DNA from: an uncultured Veillonella sp.
GTDB taxonomy: Bacteria; Bacillota; Negativicutes; Veillonellales; Veillonellaceae
Direction of reading: 5' to 3'
DNA: 64,000 nucleotides
NCBI RefSeq assembly: GCF_937981445.1
Contig: NZ_CALJON010000001.1
Location: forward strand, 1-64,000
In this document: positions 27,697-37,787 of the stretch, one piece after another
How the letters are laid out: each line of letters starts with the position of its first letter
How positions within the stretch are numbered: position 1 is the first letter of the stretch
Translations under genes and position numbers: made by a program
Notes under the pieces: model-generated
The model's input: only the letters and a program-made list of their open reading frames with translations
The model's database searches: none
What the model was told of the DNA's origin: nothing

Positions 27697-27826
27697 GTCT
27701 TTTCTAAAAAACTATTGGTGTTTACCTGTCTTTAACATGGTAAAATCTTAGTAGATGTGGTATGATGAAGTGTAAATAAATATTATTTTATATAGTAAAA
27801 TTGTCAATATGTAAGAGGTTAGGACT

Positions 27827-29107
27827 ATGTTAGATTTACGTTTTGTTCGAGAAAATTTAGACTTAGTACAACAAAATTTAGATAATCGTCATACAAAAGG
27901 TGATTTAGAGAATTTTGCAAAATTGTACGATTTGCGTAAAGAATTAATTCAAGAAGTTGAACAATTAAAGGCAGAACGCAATACTGTAACTGCGGAAATT
28001 AGCGTATTAAAACGAAACAAAGAAAATGCAGATGATAAAATTGCGGAAATGAAAAAAGTAGGCGATCAAATTTCTGAACTAGATAATAAAGTACGCGACA
28101 CAGAAGAACAACTTGAACAGATCGCTCTAATGTTGCCTAACATGTGTGATGCCTCGGTGCCAGTGGGGGCTGATGAAAATGATAATCCAGAAATGCGCCG
28201 TTGGGGGAAACCAAGAGAATTTGATTTCCCTATTAAAGCACATTGGGACTTAGGAGAAAGCCTCGATATTTTAGAATGGGAACGAGCTGCTAAAGAAAGC
28301 GGTGCTCGCTTTACTATTTATAAAGGCTTAGGTGCGCGATTGGAACGTGCTCTTATCAATTTCATGCTTGACTTACATTGCGATAAACAAGGCTACACTG
28401 AAATGATGACACCATATTTAGTAACGCGCCAAACTATGACTAATACAGGGCAACTTCCAAAATTTGCTGAAGATATGTATAAGGTAGAAGGGGAAGACTA
28501 TTACTTAATTCCTACAGCTGAAGTAACTTTGACTAACCTACATAGTGGGGAAATCTTGAGTGCTGATGAATTACCTAAGTATTATACGGCCTTTACTGCT
28601 TGCTTCCGTGCTGAAGCTGGTTCAGCTGGTCGCGATACACGTGGTCTTATTCGTCAACATCAGTTTAACAAAGTAGAAATGGTTAAATTTGCTAATCCAG
28701 ATACTTCATTTGATGAACTCGAAACCTTGACTGACAATGCGGAAGAAGTATTGCGTTTATTAGAGTTACCTCATCGCGTAATCACTCTTTGCACTGGTGA
28801 TATTGGTTTTGGTTCGGCTAAAACATATGATGTGGAAGTTTGGATGCCAGCACAAGGTTGCTACCGCGAAATTTCTTCTTGCTCTAACATGACTGATTTC
28901 CAAGCACGTCGTGGGAATATTAAATTCCGCCGTGAAGTGAAAGGTAAACCGGAATTTGTACATACATTAAATGGTTCTGGTTTAGCTGTTGGTCGTACTG
29001 TAGCGGCTATTCTTGAAAATAATCAAGAAGCTGATGGTTCCGTACGTATTCCAAAAGCATTGCAGCCTTATATGGGGGGCGTGGAAGTACTTAAACCAGT
29101 GGAATAA
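27827..29107 (+). CDS. serS: Seryl-tRNA synthetase
   Basis: Charges tRNA(Ser) and tRNA(Sec). The 426-residue protein starts with the family sequence [13 protein letters not shown], then a long antiparallel coiled coil (about residues 30-100) that holds the tRNA long arm. Motif 2 is in [21 protein letters not shown] and motif 3 in [11 protein letters not shown]. The leader of about 130 bases shows no T-box features, so I see no tRNA-sensing riboswitch. AAGAGGTTAGG precedes the ATG. Confidence 0.97.
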   Translation: MLDLRFVRENLDLVQQNLDNRHTKGDLENFAKLYDLRKELIQEVEQLKAERNTVTAEISVLKRNKENADDKIAEMKKVGDQISELDNKVRDTEEQLEQIALMLPNMCDASVPVGADENDNPEMRRWGKPREFDFPIKAHWDLGESLDILEWERAAKESGARFTIYKGLGARLERALINFMLDLHCDKQGYTEMMTPYLVTRQTMTNTGQLPKFAEDMYKVEGEDYYLIPTAEVTLTNLHSGEILSADELPKYYTAFTACFRAEAGSAGRDTRGLIRQHQFNKVEMVKFANPDTSFDELETLTDNAEEVLRLLELPHRVITLCTGDIGFGSAKTYDVEVWMPAQGCYREISSCSNMTDFQARRGNIKFRREVKGKPEFVHTLNGSGLAVGRTVAAILENNQEADGSVRIPKALQPYMGGVEVLKPVE

Positions 29108-29126
29108 AACAGTTGGCTCATGAGGG

Positions 29127-29155
29127 TTGACTATAAATATACTTAATTCTATGTA
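29127..29155 (+). promoter_or_regulatory. Possible promoter for the transaldolase-like gene
   Basis: TTGACT, 17 bp, TATGTA in the gap after serS, with a second AT-rich box TATTAT four bases further on. The -35 is good; the -10 is moderate. Confidence 0.45.
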
Positions 29156-29181
29156 TTATATTTCAATAAAAAGGAGATCTT

Positions 29182-29826
29182 ATGAAAATCTTTATTGATA
29201 CTGCCAATTTTGATGAAATTAAAGCCGCTTATGACATGGGCTTCATTGCTGGGGTAACAACAAACCCATCTTTAATTGTTAAGGAAAAACGCGATTTAAA
29301 AGAAGTCATTAAACAAATTGCAGCCCTTGTAGAAGGTCCTGTAAGTGCGGAGGTTATTTCTACTACAGCTCCTGAAATGGTAAAAGAAGCTCATGAGCTT
29401 GTAAAATTGGGTTCCAATGTAGTTACTAAAGTTCCTATGACTGAAGAAGGCTTAAAAGCAGTAGCTGTACTTGCCAAAGAAGGCATTAAAACTAATGTTA
29501 CTTTAATTTTTAATGCTAACCAAGCATTGTTGGCAGCTCGTGCTGGTGCTAGCTTTGTAAGTCCATTCGTTGGTCGTATTGATGATATGAGCATGGACGG
29601 CATTACACTTATTGAAGATATTGCTGAAATCTTCATGATTCATGATATTAAAGCAGAAATTATTGCTGCTAGTGTACGTACACCAATGCATATGATTCAA
29701 TGTGCAAAAGCTGGTGCACATATTGCAACCGTACCTTATAAAGTGTTGACTGCCTCACTTAAACATCCATTGACGGATGCTGGGTTAGCTAAATTCTTAG
29801 CTGATTGGGAAGTTGCCAATAAATAA
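29182..29826 (+). CDS. fsa: Fructose-6-phosphate aldolase / transaldolase-like protein
   Basis: A 214-residue short transaldolase-family TIM barrel. Seen: F-I-D-T-A-N-F at the start, GVTTNPSL, the Schiff-base Lys83 in [20 protein letters not shown] and SPFVGRIDD. Such short members either split fructose 6-phosphate into dihydroxyacetone and glyceraldehyde 3-phosphate, or act as transaldolases in the pentose phosphate pathway; telling these apart needs specific residues I cannot weigh by eye. AAAAGGAG precedes the ATG. glpX follows 105 bases later, so both serve sugar-phosphate metabolism. Confidence 0.9.
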   Translation: MKIFIDTANFDEIKAAYDMGFIAGVTTNPSLIVKEKRDLKEVIKQIAALVEGPVSAEVISTTAPEMVKEAHELVKLGSNVVTKVPMTEEGLKAVAVLAKEGIKTNVTLIFNANQALLAARAGASFVSPFVGRIDDMSMDGITLIEDIAEIFMIHDIKAEIIAASVRTPMHMIQCAKAGAHIATVPYKVLTASLKHPLTDAGLAKFLADWEVANK

Positions 29827-29931
29827 TTATCCCATATACATGAGGAGCCTAGAAGGCCACTTATATATAACGTTTACTAAGCATTACAAAAAGTATTTAG
29901 GTAAACGTCTCATTTTAAGGAGGAATAAACA

Positions 29932-30897
29932 GTGGATAGAACATTAGCATTGGAATTCGTACGTGTAACAGAAGCAGCGGCACTTCGCAGTGGTCGTTTA
30001 TTAGGTCGCGGTGAAAAAGATGGGGCCGATCAATTAGCTGTAGACGCTATGCGTCAAACATTTGACACAGTACCAATTTCAGGGACTGTAGTAATTGGTG
30101 AAGGTGAAATTGATGAAGCACCTATGCTCTACATCGGTGAAGAAGTAGGGGCCGGTGGAGAACCTGTAGACATTGCTGTAGATCCTATTGAAGGAACAAA
30201 TCTTATTGCAAAGGGCCAAAATGGTGCTATTGCAGTTCTTGCTATTGCTCCTAGAGGTGGTCTATTACATGCACCTGATATGTATATGCAAAAACTTTGC
30301 GTAGGACCTCGTGCTAAAGGTGTTATTGATTTAAATGCTAGTGTGGCTGAAAATCTTCGTCGCGTTGCGGAAAAAATGGAACGTGGGATTGATGATTTAA
30401 CTGTAGTTATGCTTGATCGTCCACGTCATGAACAAATTATGCGTGAATGTCGTGAAGCTGGTGCCCGTATTCGTCTCATTACTGATGGTGATGTAAATCC
30501 AGCTATGGAATGTGGTCTTGAAGGCTCAGGCGTTCATATGGTAATTGGTACTGGTGGCGCTCCAGAAGGTGTTTTAGCAGCGGCTGCCTTAAAATGTACC
30601 GGTGGTGATATGCAGGCTCGTTTGTTGCCTGAAAATGAAACAGAAGTTCGACGTTGTCATGCTATGGGCATCACTGACTTAAATAAAGTGCTTACTATTG
30701 ATGATTTAGTTCATGGTGAAGATGTTATTTTCTCCGCTACAGCAATTACAGAAGGTAATATTCTTTCTGGTATTAAGTATTTTGCTGGTGGTGCTCGCAC
30801 TGAATCTGTAGTAATGCGTTATAAAACAGGTACTGTACGCTTTGTAGATACAATTCATCGTTTAGATCGCAAATTGAAATCTATGAAAGTTAAATAA
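29932..30897 (+). CDS. glpX: Fructose-1,6-bisphosphatase class II
   Basis: Gluconeogenic hydrolysis of fructose 1,6-bisphosphate. The GTG start has AAGGAGGA upstream. The 321-residue protein has the metal-binding V-I-G-E-G-E-I-D-E-A-P-M block, D-P-I-E-G-T-N of the lithium-sensitive phosphatase superfamily and TDGDVNPAMECG. This fits an organism such as Veillonella that lives on lactate and other acids and must make hexoses. A strong hairpin follows. Confidence 0.95.
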   Translation: MDRTLALEFVRVTEAAALRSGRLLGRGEKDGADQLAVDAMRQTFDTVPISGTVVIGEGEIDEAPMLYIGEEVGAGGEPVDIAVDPIEGTNLIAKGQNGAIAVLAIAPRGGLLHAPDMYMQKLCVGPRAKGVIDLNASVAENLRRVAEKMERGIDDLTVVMLDRPRHEQIMRECREAGARIRLITDGDVNPAMECGLEGSGVHMVIGTGGAPEGVLAAAALKCTGGDMQARLLPENETEVRRCHAMGITDLNKVLTIDDLVHGEDVIFSATAITEGNILSGIKYFAGGARTESVVMRYKTGTVRFVDTIHRLDRKLKSMKVK

Positions 30898-30941
30898 TTT
30901 TCTGCTAGAAGCTATTAATTTAGTCAAGAAATATTGAGTAG

Positions 30942-30972
30942 GCGGTTCAGACTCTTTGGAGTTCTGAACCGC
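30942..30972 (+). terminator. Terminator-like hairpin after glpX
   Basis: GCGGTTCAGACTC pairs with GAGTTCTGAACCGC with one bulged A and a TTTG loop. The tail (TTATTTCT) is T-rich but interrupted. Confidence 0.75.
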
Positions 30973-31091
30973 TTATTTCTATGCTCGCCCTTGAAGTTGA
31001 GGGGCTATTTATAGTATATTATAGAGTAGGATTTATATAAGAAGATTAAAGTGTAATTGCCTGAAATAGATTAGTAGTTGGAGGGAATATT

Positions 31092-32351
31092 TTGGAAAAG
31101 CTCATCATTAACGGTAAAAAGCCGTTGAATGGTCGCGTACGTGTTAGTAGCGCTAAAAATGCGGTGTTGCCTATTATTGCAGCCACCATGTTGGCATCTA
31201 CGCCAAGTCGTTTAGTAGAGGTTCCTCATCTCGAGGATGTACATACAATTTGTGAGGTTATTTCCTCTTTAGGTGTAAAAGTAAGTCATGAAGGTAATGA
31301 CGAAATTGTTTTTGATGCAAGTACTATTACGGCAACAGAAGCACCATATGAATTAGTACGTCGTATGAGAGCATCTTTTTTAGTTATGGGGCCATTGCTT
31401 GCTCGCCGCGGTGAAGCTCGCATTTCCTTGCCTGGTGGATGTGCCATTGGTAGTCGTCCTATTGATTTACATCTCAAAGCATTTGAGGCGCTTGGCGCTG
31501 TTATTGAAATGGGTGATGGCTATGTGCAGGCTACAGCGCCTAATGGCCTTAAAGGGACTCAAATTTATTTAGACTTCCCAAGTGTAGGAGCCACTGAGAA
31601 TATTATTATGGCTGCGTCTATGGCAGAAGGTAAAACAGTGATTGAAAATGTGGCTCGGGAGCCTGAAATTGTAGACTTAGTTACATATTTAAATAGTATG
31701 GGGGCAGATATTCGTGGCGCTGGTACTAATGTGATTCGCATTCAAGGCGTTAAAGAACTTAAAGGTGCGACTCATACTGTAATTCCTGATCGCATTGAAG
31801 CTGGTACCTATTTAATTGCAGCAGCTATGGCTGGTGGCGATGTGTATGTAGAAAATGCCTTGTCAGAACATTTAAAGCCTGTTGTAGCTAAACTTAAAGA
31901 AGCGGGTGTGGCTGTATATGAAGATGTAGATGGCATTCGTGTTGTGTCTGAGGGAAAAGTAAAAGCTGTGGACATTAAAACACTGCCATATCCAGGATTT
32001 CCTACAGATATGCAAGCTCAATTTATGGCCTTTACCACCATTGCAGAAGGAACAAGTACGGTGATGGAAACAGTATTTGAAAATCGTTTTATGCATGTGG
32101 ACGAGCTCAAGAAAATGGGGGCTAAAATTCGCATTGAAGAACGCCGTGCCATTGTTGATGGTGTGCCGACCTTAACAGGTGCTAAAGTGCGTGCTACTGA
32201 TTTGCGTGCTGGGGCAGCCTTAGTTTGTGCAGGACTAGCAGCAGAGGGCGTTACAGAAGTGACACAACTGTCCCATATTGATCGTGGGTACGACAATCTA
32301 GTGGGCAAATTAAAAAGGTTAGGTGCTGACATTGTTCGGGTGGACGAGTAA
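31092..32351 (+). CDS. murA: UDP-N-acetylglucosamine 1-carboxyvinyltransferase
   Basis: First committed step of peptidoglycan synthesis: PEP plus UDP-GlcNAc. TTG start with GGAGGG upstream. The 419-residue protein has the S-A-K-N-A-V-L-P motif near residue 20, the catalytic Cys117 in [14 protein letters not shown] (so the fosfomycin target residue is present), and the [11 protein letters not shown] and [12 protein letters not shown] blocks. Its end overlaps the start of mreB, linking wall precursor synthesis and cell-shape control in one transcript. Confidence 0.96.
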   Translation: MEKLIINGKKPLNGRVRVSSAKNAVLPIIAATMLASTPSRLVEVPHLEDVHTICEVISSLGVKVSHEGNDEIVFDASTITATEAPYELVRRMRASFLVMGPLLARRGEARISLPGGCAIGSRPIDLHLKAFEALGAVIEMGDGYVQATAPNGLKGTQIYLDFPSVGATENIIMAASMAEGKTVIENVAREPEIVDLVTYLNSMGADIRGAGTNVIRIQGVKELKGATHTVIPDRIEAGTYLIAAAMAGGDVYVENALSEHLKPVVAKLKEAGVAVYEDVDGIRVVSEGKVKAVDIKTLPYPGFPTDMQAQFMAFTTIAEGTSTVMETVFENRFMHVDELKKMGAKIRIEERRAIVDGVPTLTGAKVRATDLRAGAALVCAGLAAEGVTEVTQLSHIDRGYDNLVGKLKRLGADIVRVDE

Positions 32352-33498
32352 AAAAACAGTGACTCGCGCTGATGTTAAGAAAAAGCGTGAAGCGCGTCGC
32401 AAGAAAAGTACACAGCCGATAGCGACAACTACGCCTAAAAGCCCTAAAATGGTAAATAATAACATTTCTATTTTTGAACGAATTGCTCTTTGGTGGGCCT
32501 ATGATATTGGCATAGACTTGGGTACAGCGAATGTACTTATTTATGTGAAGGGCAAGGGCGTTGTTTTAGATGAACCTGGCTATGTAGCTTGGAATTCACG
32601 GACTCATGAAGTGGTTGCTGTTGGCGATGATGCTCGAGTTATGCTTGGGCGTACACCAGAAGAGATTGAAGTAATACGTCCTTTACAAGATGGGGTTATT
32701 ACTAATTATGATATGACGGAGTTTATGCTTCGCTATTATATTAAGAGTGTTTTGCCTTCCTCGTCTTTATTTAAGCCTCGTATTGTGGTATGTGTGCCAT
32801 CAGGGATTACACCAGTAGAAAAACGAGCTGTTATTGAAGCTGTATTGCAAACAGGGGCTCGTAAAACGGTACTTATTGAAGAACCTTTGGCGGCGGCCTT
32901 AGGTACAGGCCTTGATAAGGCAAAATCTGCCGGTGCTATAGTTGTTGATATTGGCGGTGGCACTACAGATATTGCGGTGCTTTGCAATACAGGTATCGTT
33001 GTGAGTAAATCATTGCGCATGGGTGGCGACAAGTTTGATGAAGCCATTATTGCTTATATTAAACGCCGGCGTAAAATGTTAATTGGCCATCGCACGGCGG
33101 AAGAAATAAAGATTGCCGTAGGTACAGTTGACCGAAAAGCACCTGTAGAAGAAATAAAGGTGCGTGGCCGTGATATTGTATCTGGTTTGCCACAAACTAT
33201 AACTGTTACTTCAAAAGAAGTACAATTAGCCTTAGAAAAACCAATTGGTATTATATTGGAAGGCATTAAGGATATTCTAGAAAAGACACCCCCTGAATTA
33301 GTAGCGGAAATTGCTGATCATGGCATTCTACTAACAGGTGGTGGCGCATTAATTAGTGGGTTAGAGCGTTTAGTGTCTCGGTCCATTGGAGTGGCTGCGT
33401 ATTTAGTAGATAATCCTCGTTATTCTGTAATTCAAGGAACAGGGCGGGCCCTGCAAGAAATGGATAAACTTCAAGATAGTTTAGAAGAGTTACAGTAA
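32332..33498 (+). CDS. mreB: Rod-shape determining actin homologue MreB, with a basic N-terminal extension
   Basis: Actin-like cytoskeleton protein of wall elongation. The actin fold begins with [11 protein letters not shown], with phosphate-2 motif [11 protein letters not shown] and the [12 protein letters not shown] adenosine motif. The start is uncertain: AAGGTTAGG inside murA points to TTG 32332 (or GTG 32323), giving about 40 extra, Lys/Arg-rich residues before the usual MreB beginning ([10 protein letters not shown]). ATG 32449 would remove them but has no ribosome site. Veillonella cells are cocci, so a well-preserved MreB is notable. Confidence 0.9.
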   Translation: MFGWTSKKTVTRADVKKKREARRKKSTQPIATTTPKSPKMVNNNISIFERIALWWAYDIGIDLGTANVLIYVKGKGVVLDEPGYVAWNSRTHEVVAVGDDARVMLGRTPEEIEVIRPLQDGVITNYDMTEFMLRYYIKSVLPSSSLFKPRIVVCVPSGITPVEKRAVIEAVLQTGARKTVLIEEPLAAALGTGLDKAKSAGAIVVDIGGGTTDIAVLCNTGIVVSKSLRMGGDKFDEAIIAYIKRRRKMLIGHRTAEEIKIAVGTVDRKAPVEEIKVRGRDIVSGLPQTITVTSKEVQLALEKPIGIILEGIKDILEKTPPELVAEIADHGILLTGGGALISGLERLVSRSIGVAAYLVDNPRYSVIQGTGRALQEMDKLQDSLEELQ

Positions 33499-33517
33499 AA
33501 TTAAATATTTATAGTTC

Positions 33518-33597
33518 ATACCATGAAATATATGGCATGGTTAAACAAATTATATTTGTGTTTGTTTATTGTGCCACATATTTCATGGTATTTTTAA
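33518..33597 (+). terminator. Long inverted repeat acting as mreB terminator, left edge of the polyamine block
   Basis: Twenty bases starting ATACCATGAAATAT at 33518-33537 pair with 33572-33591 with one mismatch. The loop of about 34 bases contains a smaller stem (AAACAAA with TTTGTTT), and the right arm runs into TTTTT. The size exceeds an ordinary terminator. Confidence 0.8.
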
Positions 33598-33978
33598 TTT
33601 ACTTTAAGTATGAATAAAATAGATAATTAAGAAATTCATATATAATTACAATCCTCTTATTAGTGTCGCCTATATATAAATTTATGTCTTCTACAAGAAG
33701 ATTTGGGAGTGGGGATTATATAAAATCAAAAGTTGAAGAGAGTAAAAGCGCATGTATTAAGCTATTTATAGGTCAAATAATATCGAAATAAACTAATATA
33801 GATTCAATGAAACTCATTTAGTTTTAGATTTAATTAAAGAAGTTACATCTAACATATACGAAAAATTAAGAAGTAAAAAATGATCGAACATTATCTAAAT
33901 GCATGTATAGCTTGCATTTTTGTGATACTTATATAGAGTTCTTATAACTTTAATATAACTTCATATTTTTAAGTATTA
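33598..33978. other. AT-rich gap with possible decayed coding remnant
   Basis: No convincing gene. A 35-codon frame (33684-33791, beginning MSSTRRFGSGDYIK) and, in a different frame without a start codon, a stretch ending in NIYEKLRSKK (stop near 33881) both look protein-like, but they lack ribosome sites. A small stem AAATGCA/TGCATTT with a T tract follows at 33897-33919. Together this could be a degraded small gene with its terminator. Confidence is low. Confidence 0.3.
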
Positions 33979-33993
33979 TTCAAGTCGTTTGAA
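33979..33993 (+). promoter_or_regulatory. LysR-type operator at the speF promoter
   Basis: TTCAA-GTCGT-TTGAA is a perfect five-base dyad with a five-base spacer and fits the T-N11-A rule of LysR-type regulators. It overlaps the expected -35 region of the promoter whose -10 is TATACT at 34000. The same core (TCGTTTGAA / TTCAAGTCGTTTAA) occurs twice before the LysR gene of this locus. Confidence 0.7.
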
Positions 33994-33999
33994 ATTGGC

Positions 34000-34005
34000 T
34001 ATACT
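34000..34005 (+). promoter_or_regulatory. Probable -10 of the speF promoter
   Basis: TATACT stands seven bases after the dyad operator. The -35 region would fall inside the operator and is poor, as expected for an activator-dependent promoter. The predicted leader is about 105 bases. Confidence 0.5.
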
Positions 34006-34017
34006 GAAGTCAAAGGA

Positions 34018-34094
34018 ATGGCTTACCCCGGGAGCAAGCCATGGAAATACATTTTAAATATCTTCTGAGTTGTATAGGGCTCCTTAAGAAGATA
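34018..34094 (+). promoter_or_regulatory. Structured speF leader with two hairpins
   Basis: Hairpin 1 pairs ATGGCTT (34018) with AAGCCAT (34036). Hairpin 2 pairs TATCTTCT (34059) with AGAAGATA (34087) around a 20-base loop. Neither has a T tract. A 16-codon frame (ATG 34018 to TGA 34068) runs through hairpin 1 into hairpin 2, but its AAAGGA touches the ATG, so translation is doubtful. In E. coli the speF leader encodes the ornithine-sensing peptide SpeFL; no sequence likeness to that peptide is seen here. Confidence 0.45.
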
Positions 34095-34118
34095 CATTGA
34101 CATTTGGAGGTCATAAAG

Positions 34119-36317
34119 ATGGATGCATTGAAAATTGTATGTAGTAGTGAAGCGGCAAAACATTTTGATATTTCTTGCAGCAGACCGCAAGAATGCTTAG
34201 ATACTATTTTAGGTCAATTTGAACCAGATTTCACTGCCACTGGTGCGGTAGTTGTTACAGACCAAGAATTAGACAAACTACCTCCTGTAATTGAAACTTT
34301 ATTAGATATTCCAACATTTATTATTCGTACAACAAAAGATAGCGAAATTCCTTTAGACTTATTAACTAAAGGGGTACACGTAATCGATGTTAACCAATTC
34401 GACCGCTTATTATTTAGCCGTCAAATCGAAGATGCAGTAGTAGCTTACGAAGAAAAGATTTTACCACCATTCTTCAAAGAATTAGTTAAATATGTTGAAA
34501 CTGGTAATATGACATTGGCAACACCAGGTCACCATGGTGGTCAATTCTTCCGTAAACATCCAGCAGGTCGTTATTTCTATGATTGGTTCGGCGAAGCGTT
34601 ATTCCGTTCTGATATGAGTTCTTCTGATGTTCGCATGGGCGACTTATTAATTCATGAAGGTGCTCCATATGATGCAGAAAAACATGCTGCTGAAGTATTT
34701 AATGCAGACTTCACATATTTTGTATTAAACGGTACTTCTTCTGCCAATAAAGTAGTATGTAATGCTTTAATTAAACCTGGTGATGTAGTTTTATTTGACC
34801 GCAATAATCATAAATCTTTACATCATGGTGCTTTAGTACAGGCTGGTGCCACACCTGTATATGTAGAAACTTCCCGTAACCCATTTGGTTTTATCGGTGG
34901 TGTTGATGATCACTGCTTTGATGAAGCATATTTACGTGAACGTTTAGAAAAAGTAGCGCCTCATAAAGCAAAAGAAAAACGCCCATTCCGTGTAGCATTA
35001 ATTCAATTGGGTACTTATGATGGCACAATTTACAATGCTCGCCAAGTTGTTGATCGTATTGGACATCTTTGCGATTACATCTTATTCGACTCCGCTTGGG
35101 TAGGTTATGAACAATTTATTCCTATGTTACGTGACTGCAGCCCAATGTTATTAGAACTTGGACCTGAAGATCCTGGTATCTTTGTAACTCAATCTGTTCA
35201 TAAACAATTAGCAGGTTTGTCTCAAGCGTCTCAAATTCATAAAAAAGATAGCCATATTAAAGGCCAAGCTAGATACTGTAATGATGACTGCTTCAATAAT
35301 GCTTTCATGTTACATGCTTCTACATCCCCTTGCTATCCAATCTTCGCATCTCTTGACGTAAATGCTAAGATTCATGAAGGTAAAGCAGGTCGTAAATTAT
35401 GGGATGAAACTGTAAAACTTGGTATTGAAACTCGTAAAGCAATTAAAAAAGCTTGTCATTACATTAAACCATTTATTCCTGAAACAATTGATGGAAAAGC
35501 ATGGGAAGATTATGATACAGATGTAATTGCAGCAGATAATAAATTCTTCAAATTCGACCCTGAAGCTGATTGGCATCAATTCGAAGGATATGCCAAAGAT
35601 CAATACTTAGTAGATCCTTGCAAATTATTACTTTACACTCCAGGGATTGATAAGAAAACAAGAAAATATGAAGACTTTGGTATCCCAGCTGGCTTGTTAT
35701 CCAACTATTTACGTGAGCATGGTTTAACTCCAGAAAAGAGTGACTTAAACTCCATTTTATTCTTGATTACTCCAGCTGAAACTGAAACTAAGATGAAAAA
35801 TCTAGTATCTTTATTAGCTCGTTTTGAACAATGCTTAGACGAAGATCTTCCAATGCAAGATGTATTGCCTAAGATTTACTACAACAACGAAGAACATTAC
35901 AGAGGATATACAATTCGTCAACTTTGCCAAGAAATGCACGATTTCTATAAATCCCATAATGTTAATACATTACAAAAACGCTTATTCCGTGAAGAATATA
36001 TGCCACCAGTAGCAATGAGTGCTCAAGCAGCAACTTATGAATTCATTGCAGGTAATTATGAAGAAGTGACATTAGATCAAATCGAAGGTCGCATTGCACT
36101 TGAAGGTGCTCTTCCTTATCCTCCAGGAATTATTACTATTGATCCAGGTGAACGTTGGAGCGAAAACGTAATTGCTTACTTCCGTGTATTAGAAGCTACT
36201 CTTAACGAACTTCCTGGCTTTGCTGGCGAAATTCAAGGTGTACACTTCAAGGAAATTGATGGTCAAATCAAAGCAGTTGCTTATGTATTAAAAGACGAAT
36301 CTGTAATCAAAAAATAA
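34119..36317 (+). CDS. speF: Ornithine decarboxylase, inducible SpeF type (fold I, PLP)
   Basis: Ornithine gives putrescine and CO2. ATG 34119 follows GGAGG by eight bases and yields 732 residues, the length of E. coli SpeF. There is an N-terminal response-regulator-like wing domain, A-T-P-G-H-H-G-G, N-G-T-S-S-A-N-K, D-S-A-W near residue 324 and the PLP lysine K362 in SVHKQLAGLSQ, followed by SQIHKKDSHIKGQ. The S-V-H-K-Q motif and I-H-K-K-D-S-H-I are those of ornithine enzymes, not the lysine enzyme CadA. It is followed by potE. In Veillonella and Selenomonas, polyamines are bound to peptidoglycan, a likely use of the product. Confidence 0.92.
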   Translation: MDALKIVCSSEAAKHFDISCSRPQECLDTILGQFEPDFTATGAVVVTDQELDKLPPVIETLLDIPTFIIRTTKDSEIPLDLLTKGVHVIDVNQFDRLLFSRQIEDAVVAYEEKILPPFFKELVKYVETGNMTLATPGHHGGQFFRKHPAGRYFYDWFGEALFRSDMSSSDVRMGDLLIHEGAPYDAEKHAAEVFNADFTYFVLNGTSSANKVVCNALIKPGDVVLFDRNNHKSLHHGALVQAGATPVYVETSRNPFGFIGGVDDHCFDEAYLRERLEKVAPHKAKEKRPFRVALIQLGTYDGTIYNARQVVDRIGHLCDYILFDSAWVGYEQFIPMLRDCSPMLLELGPEDPGIFVTQSVHKQLAGLSQASQIHKKDSHIKGQARYCNDDCFNNAFMLHASTSPCYPIFASLDVNAKIHEGKAGRKLWDETVKLGIETRKAIKKACHYIKPFIPETIDGKAWEDYDTDVIAADNKFFKFDPEADWHQFEGYAKDQYLVDPCKLLLYTPGIDKKTRKYEDFGIPAGLLSNYLREHGLTPEKSDLNSILFLITPAETETKMKNLVSLLARFEQCLDEDLPMQDVLPKIYYNNEEHYRGYTIRQLCQEMHDFYKSHNVNTLQKRLFREEYMPPVAMSAQAATYEFIAGNYEEVTLDQIEGRIALEGALPYPPGIITIDPGERWSENVIAYFRVLEATLNELPGFAGEIQGVHFKEIDGQIKAVAYVLKDESVIKK

Positions 36318-36339
36318 TAAAGATAGGACGTGAAAATAA

Positions 36340-37668
36340 ATGAGTGATACTAGCAGCAAAAAGATGGGTGTAGTCCAACTCACCATTATTACAGCTGTTA
36401 ACATGATGGGCTCCGGCATCATCATGTTACCAGCTAAGCTGGCTACCGTAGGTACAATATCTGTATTGTCCTGGCTAGTAACAGCAGTTGGCTCTATGTG
36501 TTTAGCATATTGTTTTGCGCAATGTGGTATGTTTAGTCGTAAAAGTGGCGGTATGGGGGGGTACTCTGAATACGCTTTCGGTAGAAGTGGTAGCTTCTTA
36601 TGTAACTATACCTATGCATTCTCTCTAATCATTGCAAACGTAGCGATTGCAATTTCTGCAGTAGGTTATGGTACAGAATTTTTGGGCACTCAATTAAGTG
36701 CACTTGGTGTAGGTTTAGCAACTATTGCTATTCTTTGGATTACTGGTGTTCTTAACTTTGGTGGTGCTGGCATTACTGGTAAATTAGGCTCCGTTACTAT
36801 TTGGGGGGTATTGATTCCAGTATTTGGTATTAGTATTCTTGGTTGGTTCTGGTTTGATCCAGGTACATATGTAGCAGCATGGAATCCTCATAATTTACCA
36901 TTCTTTGAAGCTGTGTCTACATCAATTACCTTAACACTTTGGGCATTCTTAGGTTTAGAATCTGCTTGTGCTAATAGTGATGCTGTAGAAAATCCTGAAA
37001 AGAATGTACCAATCGCAGTACTTGGTGGTACATTAGGGGCTGCAATTGTATACATCGCGTCTACTAATGTAATGAGTGGTATCGTACCAATTGAAGAATT
37101 AGCAGCATCTAATGCACCATTTGGTTATGTATTTGCTCAAATGTTTAATGAAACAATTGGTCAAATCGTAATGGGCTTAATGTGTATTGCATGTCTTGGT
37201 TCCTTGTTAGGTTGGCAGTTTACAACAGCTCAAGTATTAAAGAGCTTGGCTGATGAAGGCTACTTCCCTAAAATTTTCGCTAAAGTTACTAAAGCCAATG
37301 CACCAATTGCAGGCATGATTATTATGATGATTATTGAAACCATCATTGGTTTTACAACAATTAGTCCAAGTCTAATGGAACAATTTAATGCTATTGTTGA
37401 GTTGGCCGTTGTAACAAACTTGGTACCATATGTATTATCGATGGCTGCATTGCCAATCATTTTACATGAAGCAAAAGTAAACAAGAAAAAAGTAGGATCA
37501 ATCTTATTTATCAATCTGTTATCTGTATTGTATAGTTTCTATGCACTATATGCGTGTGGCGAATTTGCTCTTGCCTATGGTGGTCTCGTTACCTTCTTAG
37601 GTTGGGTATTCTACGGTTATATTGCATATAATAACGAAACTAGTGCAGAACCTCAAAGCATATCCTAA
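36340..37668 (+). CDS. potE: Putrescine/ornithine antiporter
   Basis: APC-family transporter of 442 residues with about twelve membrane segments. The N-terminus (KKMGVVQLTIITAVNMMGSG) and segments such as CGMFSRKSGGMGGY, WAFLGLESACAN and PIAVLGGTLGAA are characteristic of PotE. It exchanges ornithine for putrescine and, paired with the decarboxylase, consumes protons. Twenty-two bases separate it from speF, with an AGGACG ribosome site, so they form one operon. A terminator follows. Confidence 0.93.
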   Translation: MSDTSSKKMGVVQLTIITAVNMMGSGIIMLPAKLATVGTISVLSWLVTAVGSMCLAYCFAQCGMFSRKSGGMGGYSEYAFGRSGSFLCNYTYAFSLIIANVAIAISAVGYGTEFLGTQLSALGVGLATIAILWITGVLNFGGAGITGKLGSVTIWGVLIPVFGISILGWFWFDPGTYVAAWNPHNLPFFEAVSTSITLTLWAFLGLESACANSDAVENPEKNVPIAVLGGTLGAAIVYIASTNVMSGIVPIEELAASNAPFGYVFAQMFNETIGQIVMGLMCIACLGSLLGWQFTTAQVLKSLADEGYFPKIFAKVTKANAPIAGMIIMMIIETIIGFTTISPSLMEQFNAIVELAVVTNLVPYVLSMAALPIILHEAKVNKKKVGSILFINLLSVLYSFYALYACGEFALAYGGLVTFLGWVFYGYIAYNNETSAEPQSIS

Positions 37669-37702
37669 GATATGACCTCTTATTAAAATAGTTTGTAAAA
37701 TT

Positions 37703-37733
37703 AGGACAGTATCTTAGATGCTGTCCTAGTTTT
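37703..37733 (+). terminator. Intrinsic terminator of the speF-potE operon
   Basis: AGGACAGTAT pairs with ATGCTGTCCT (one G-U), with a short loop and the tail AGTTTTA. Confidence 0.8.
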
Positions 37734-37787
37734 ACATTGTTTAAGTGTGTTTATTGTAGAAATAAATTTAAATTTTAGGGGTAGTAT

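Noticed and set aside
27697..27826. T-box riboswitch before serS
   Set aside because: No specifier loop, AGGGTGGAACCGCG-like T-box or antiterminator was found; the leader is too short.
34119..36317. Lysine or arginine decarboxylase (CadA/AdiA)
   Set aside because: The PLP-lysine region SVHKQ and IHKKDSHIKGQ are those of ornithine decarboxylases, and the next gene is PotE-like, not CadB-like.
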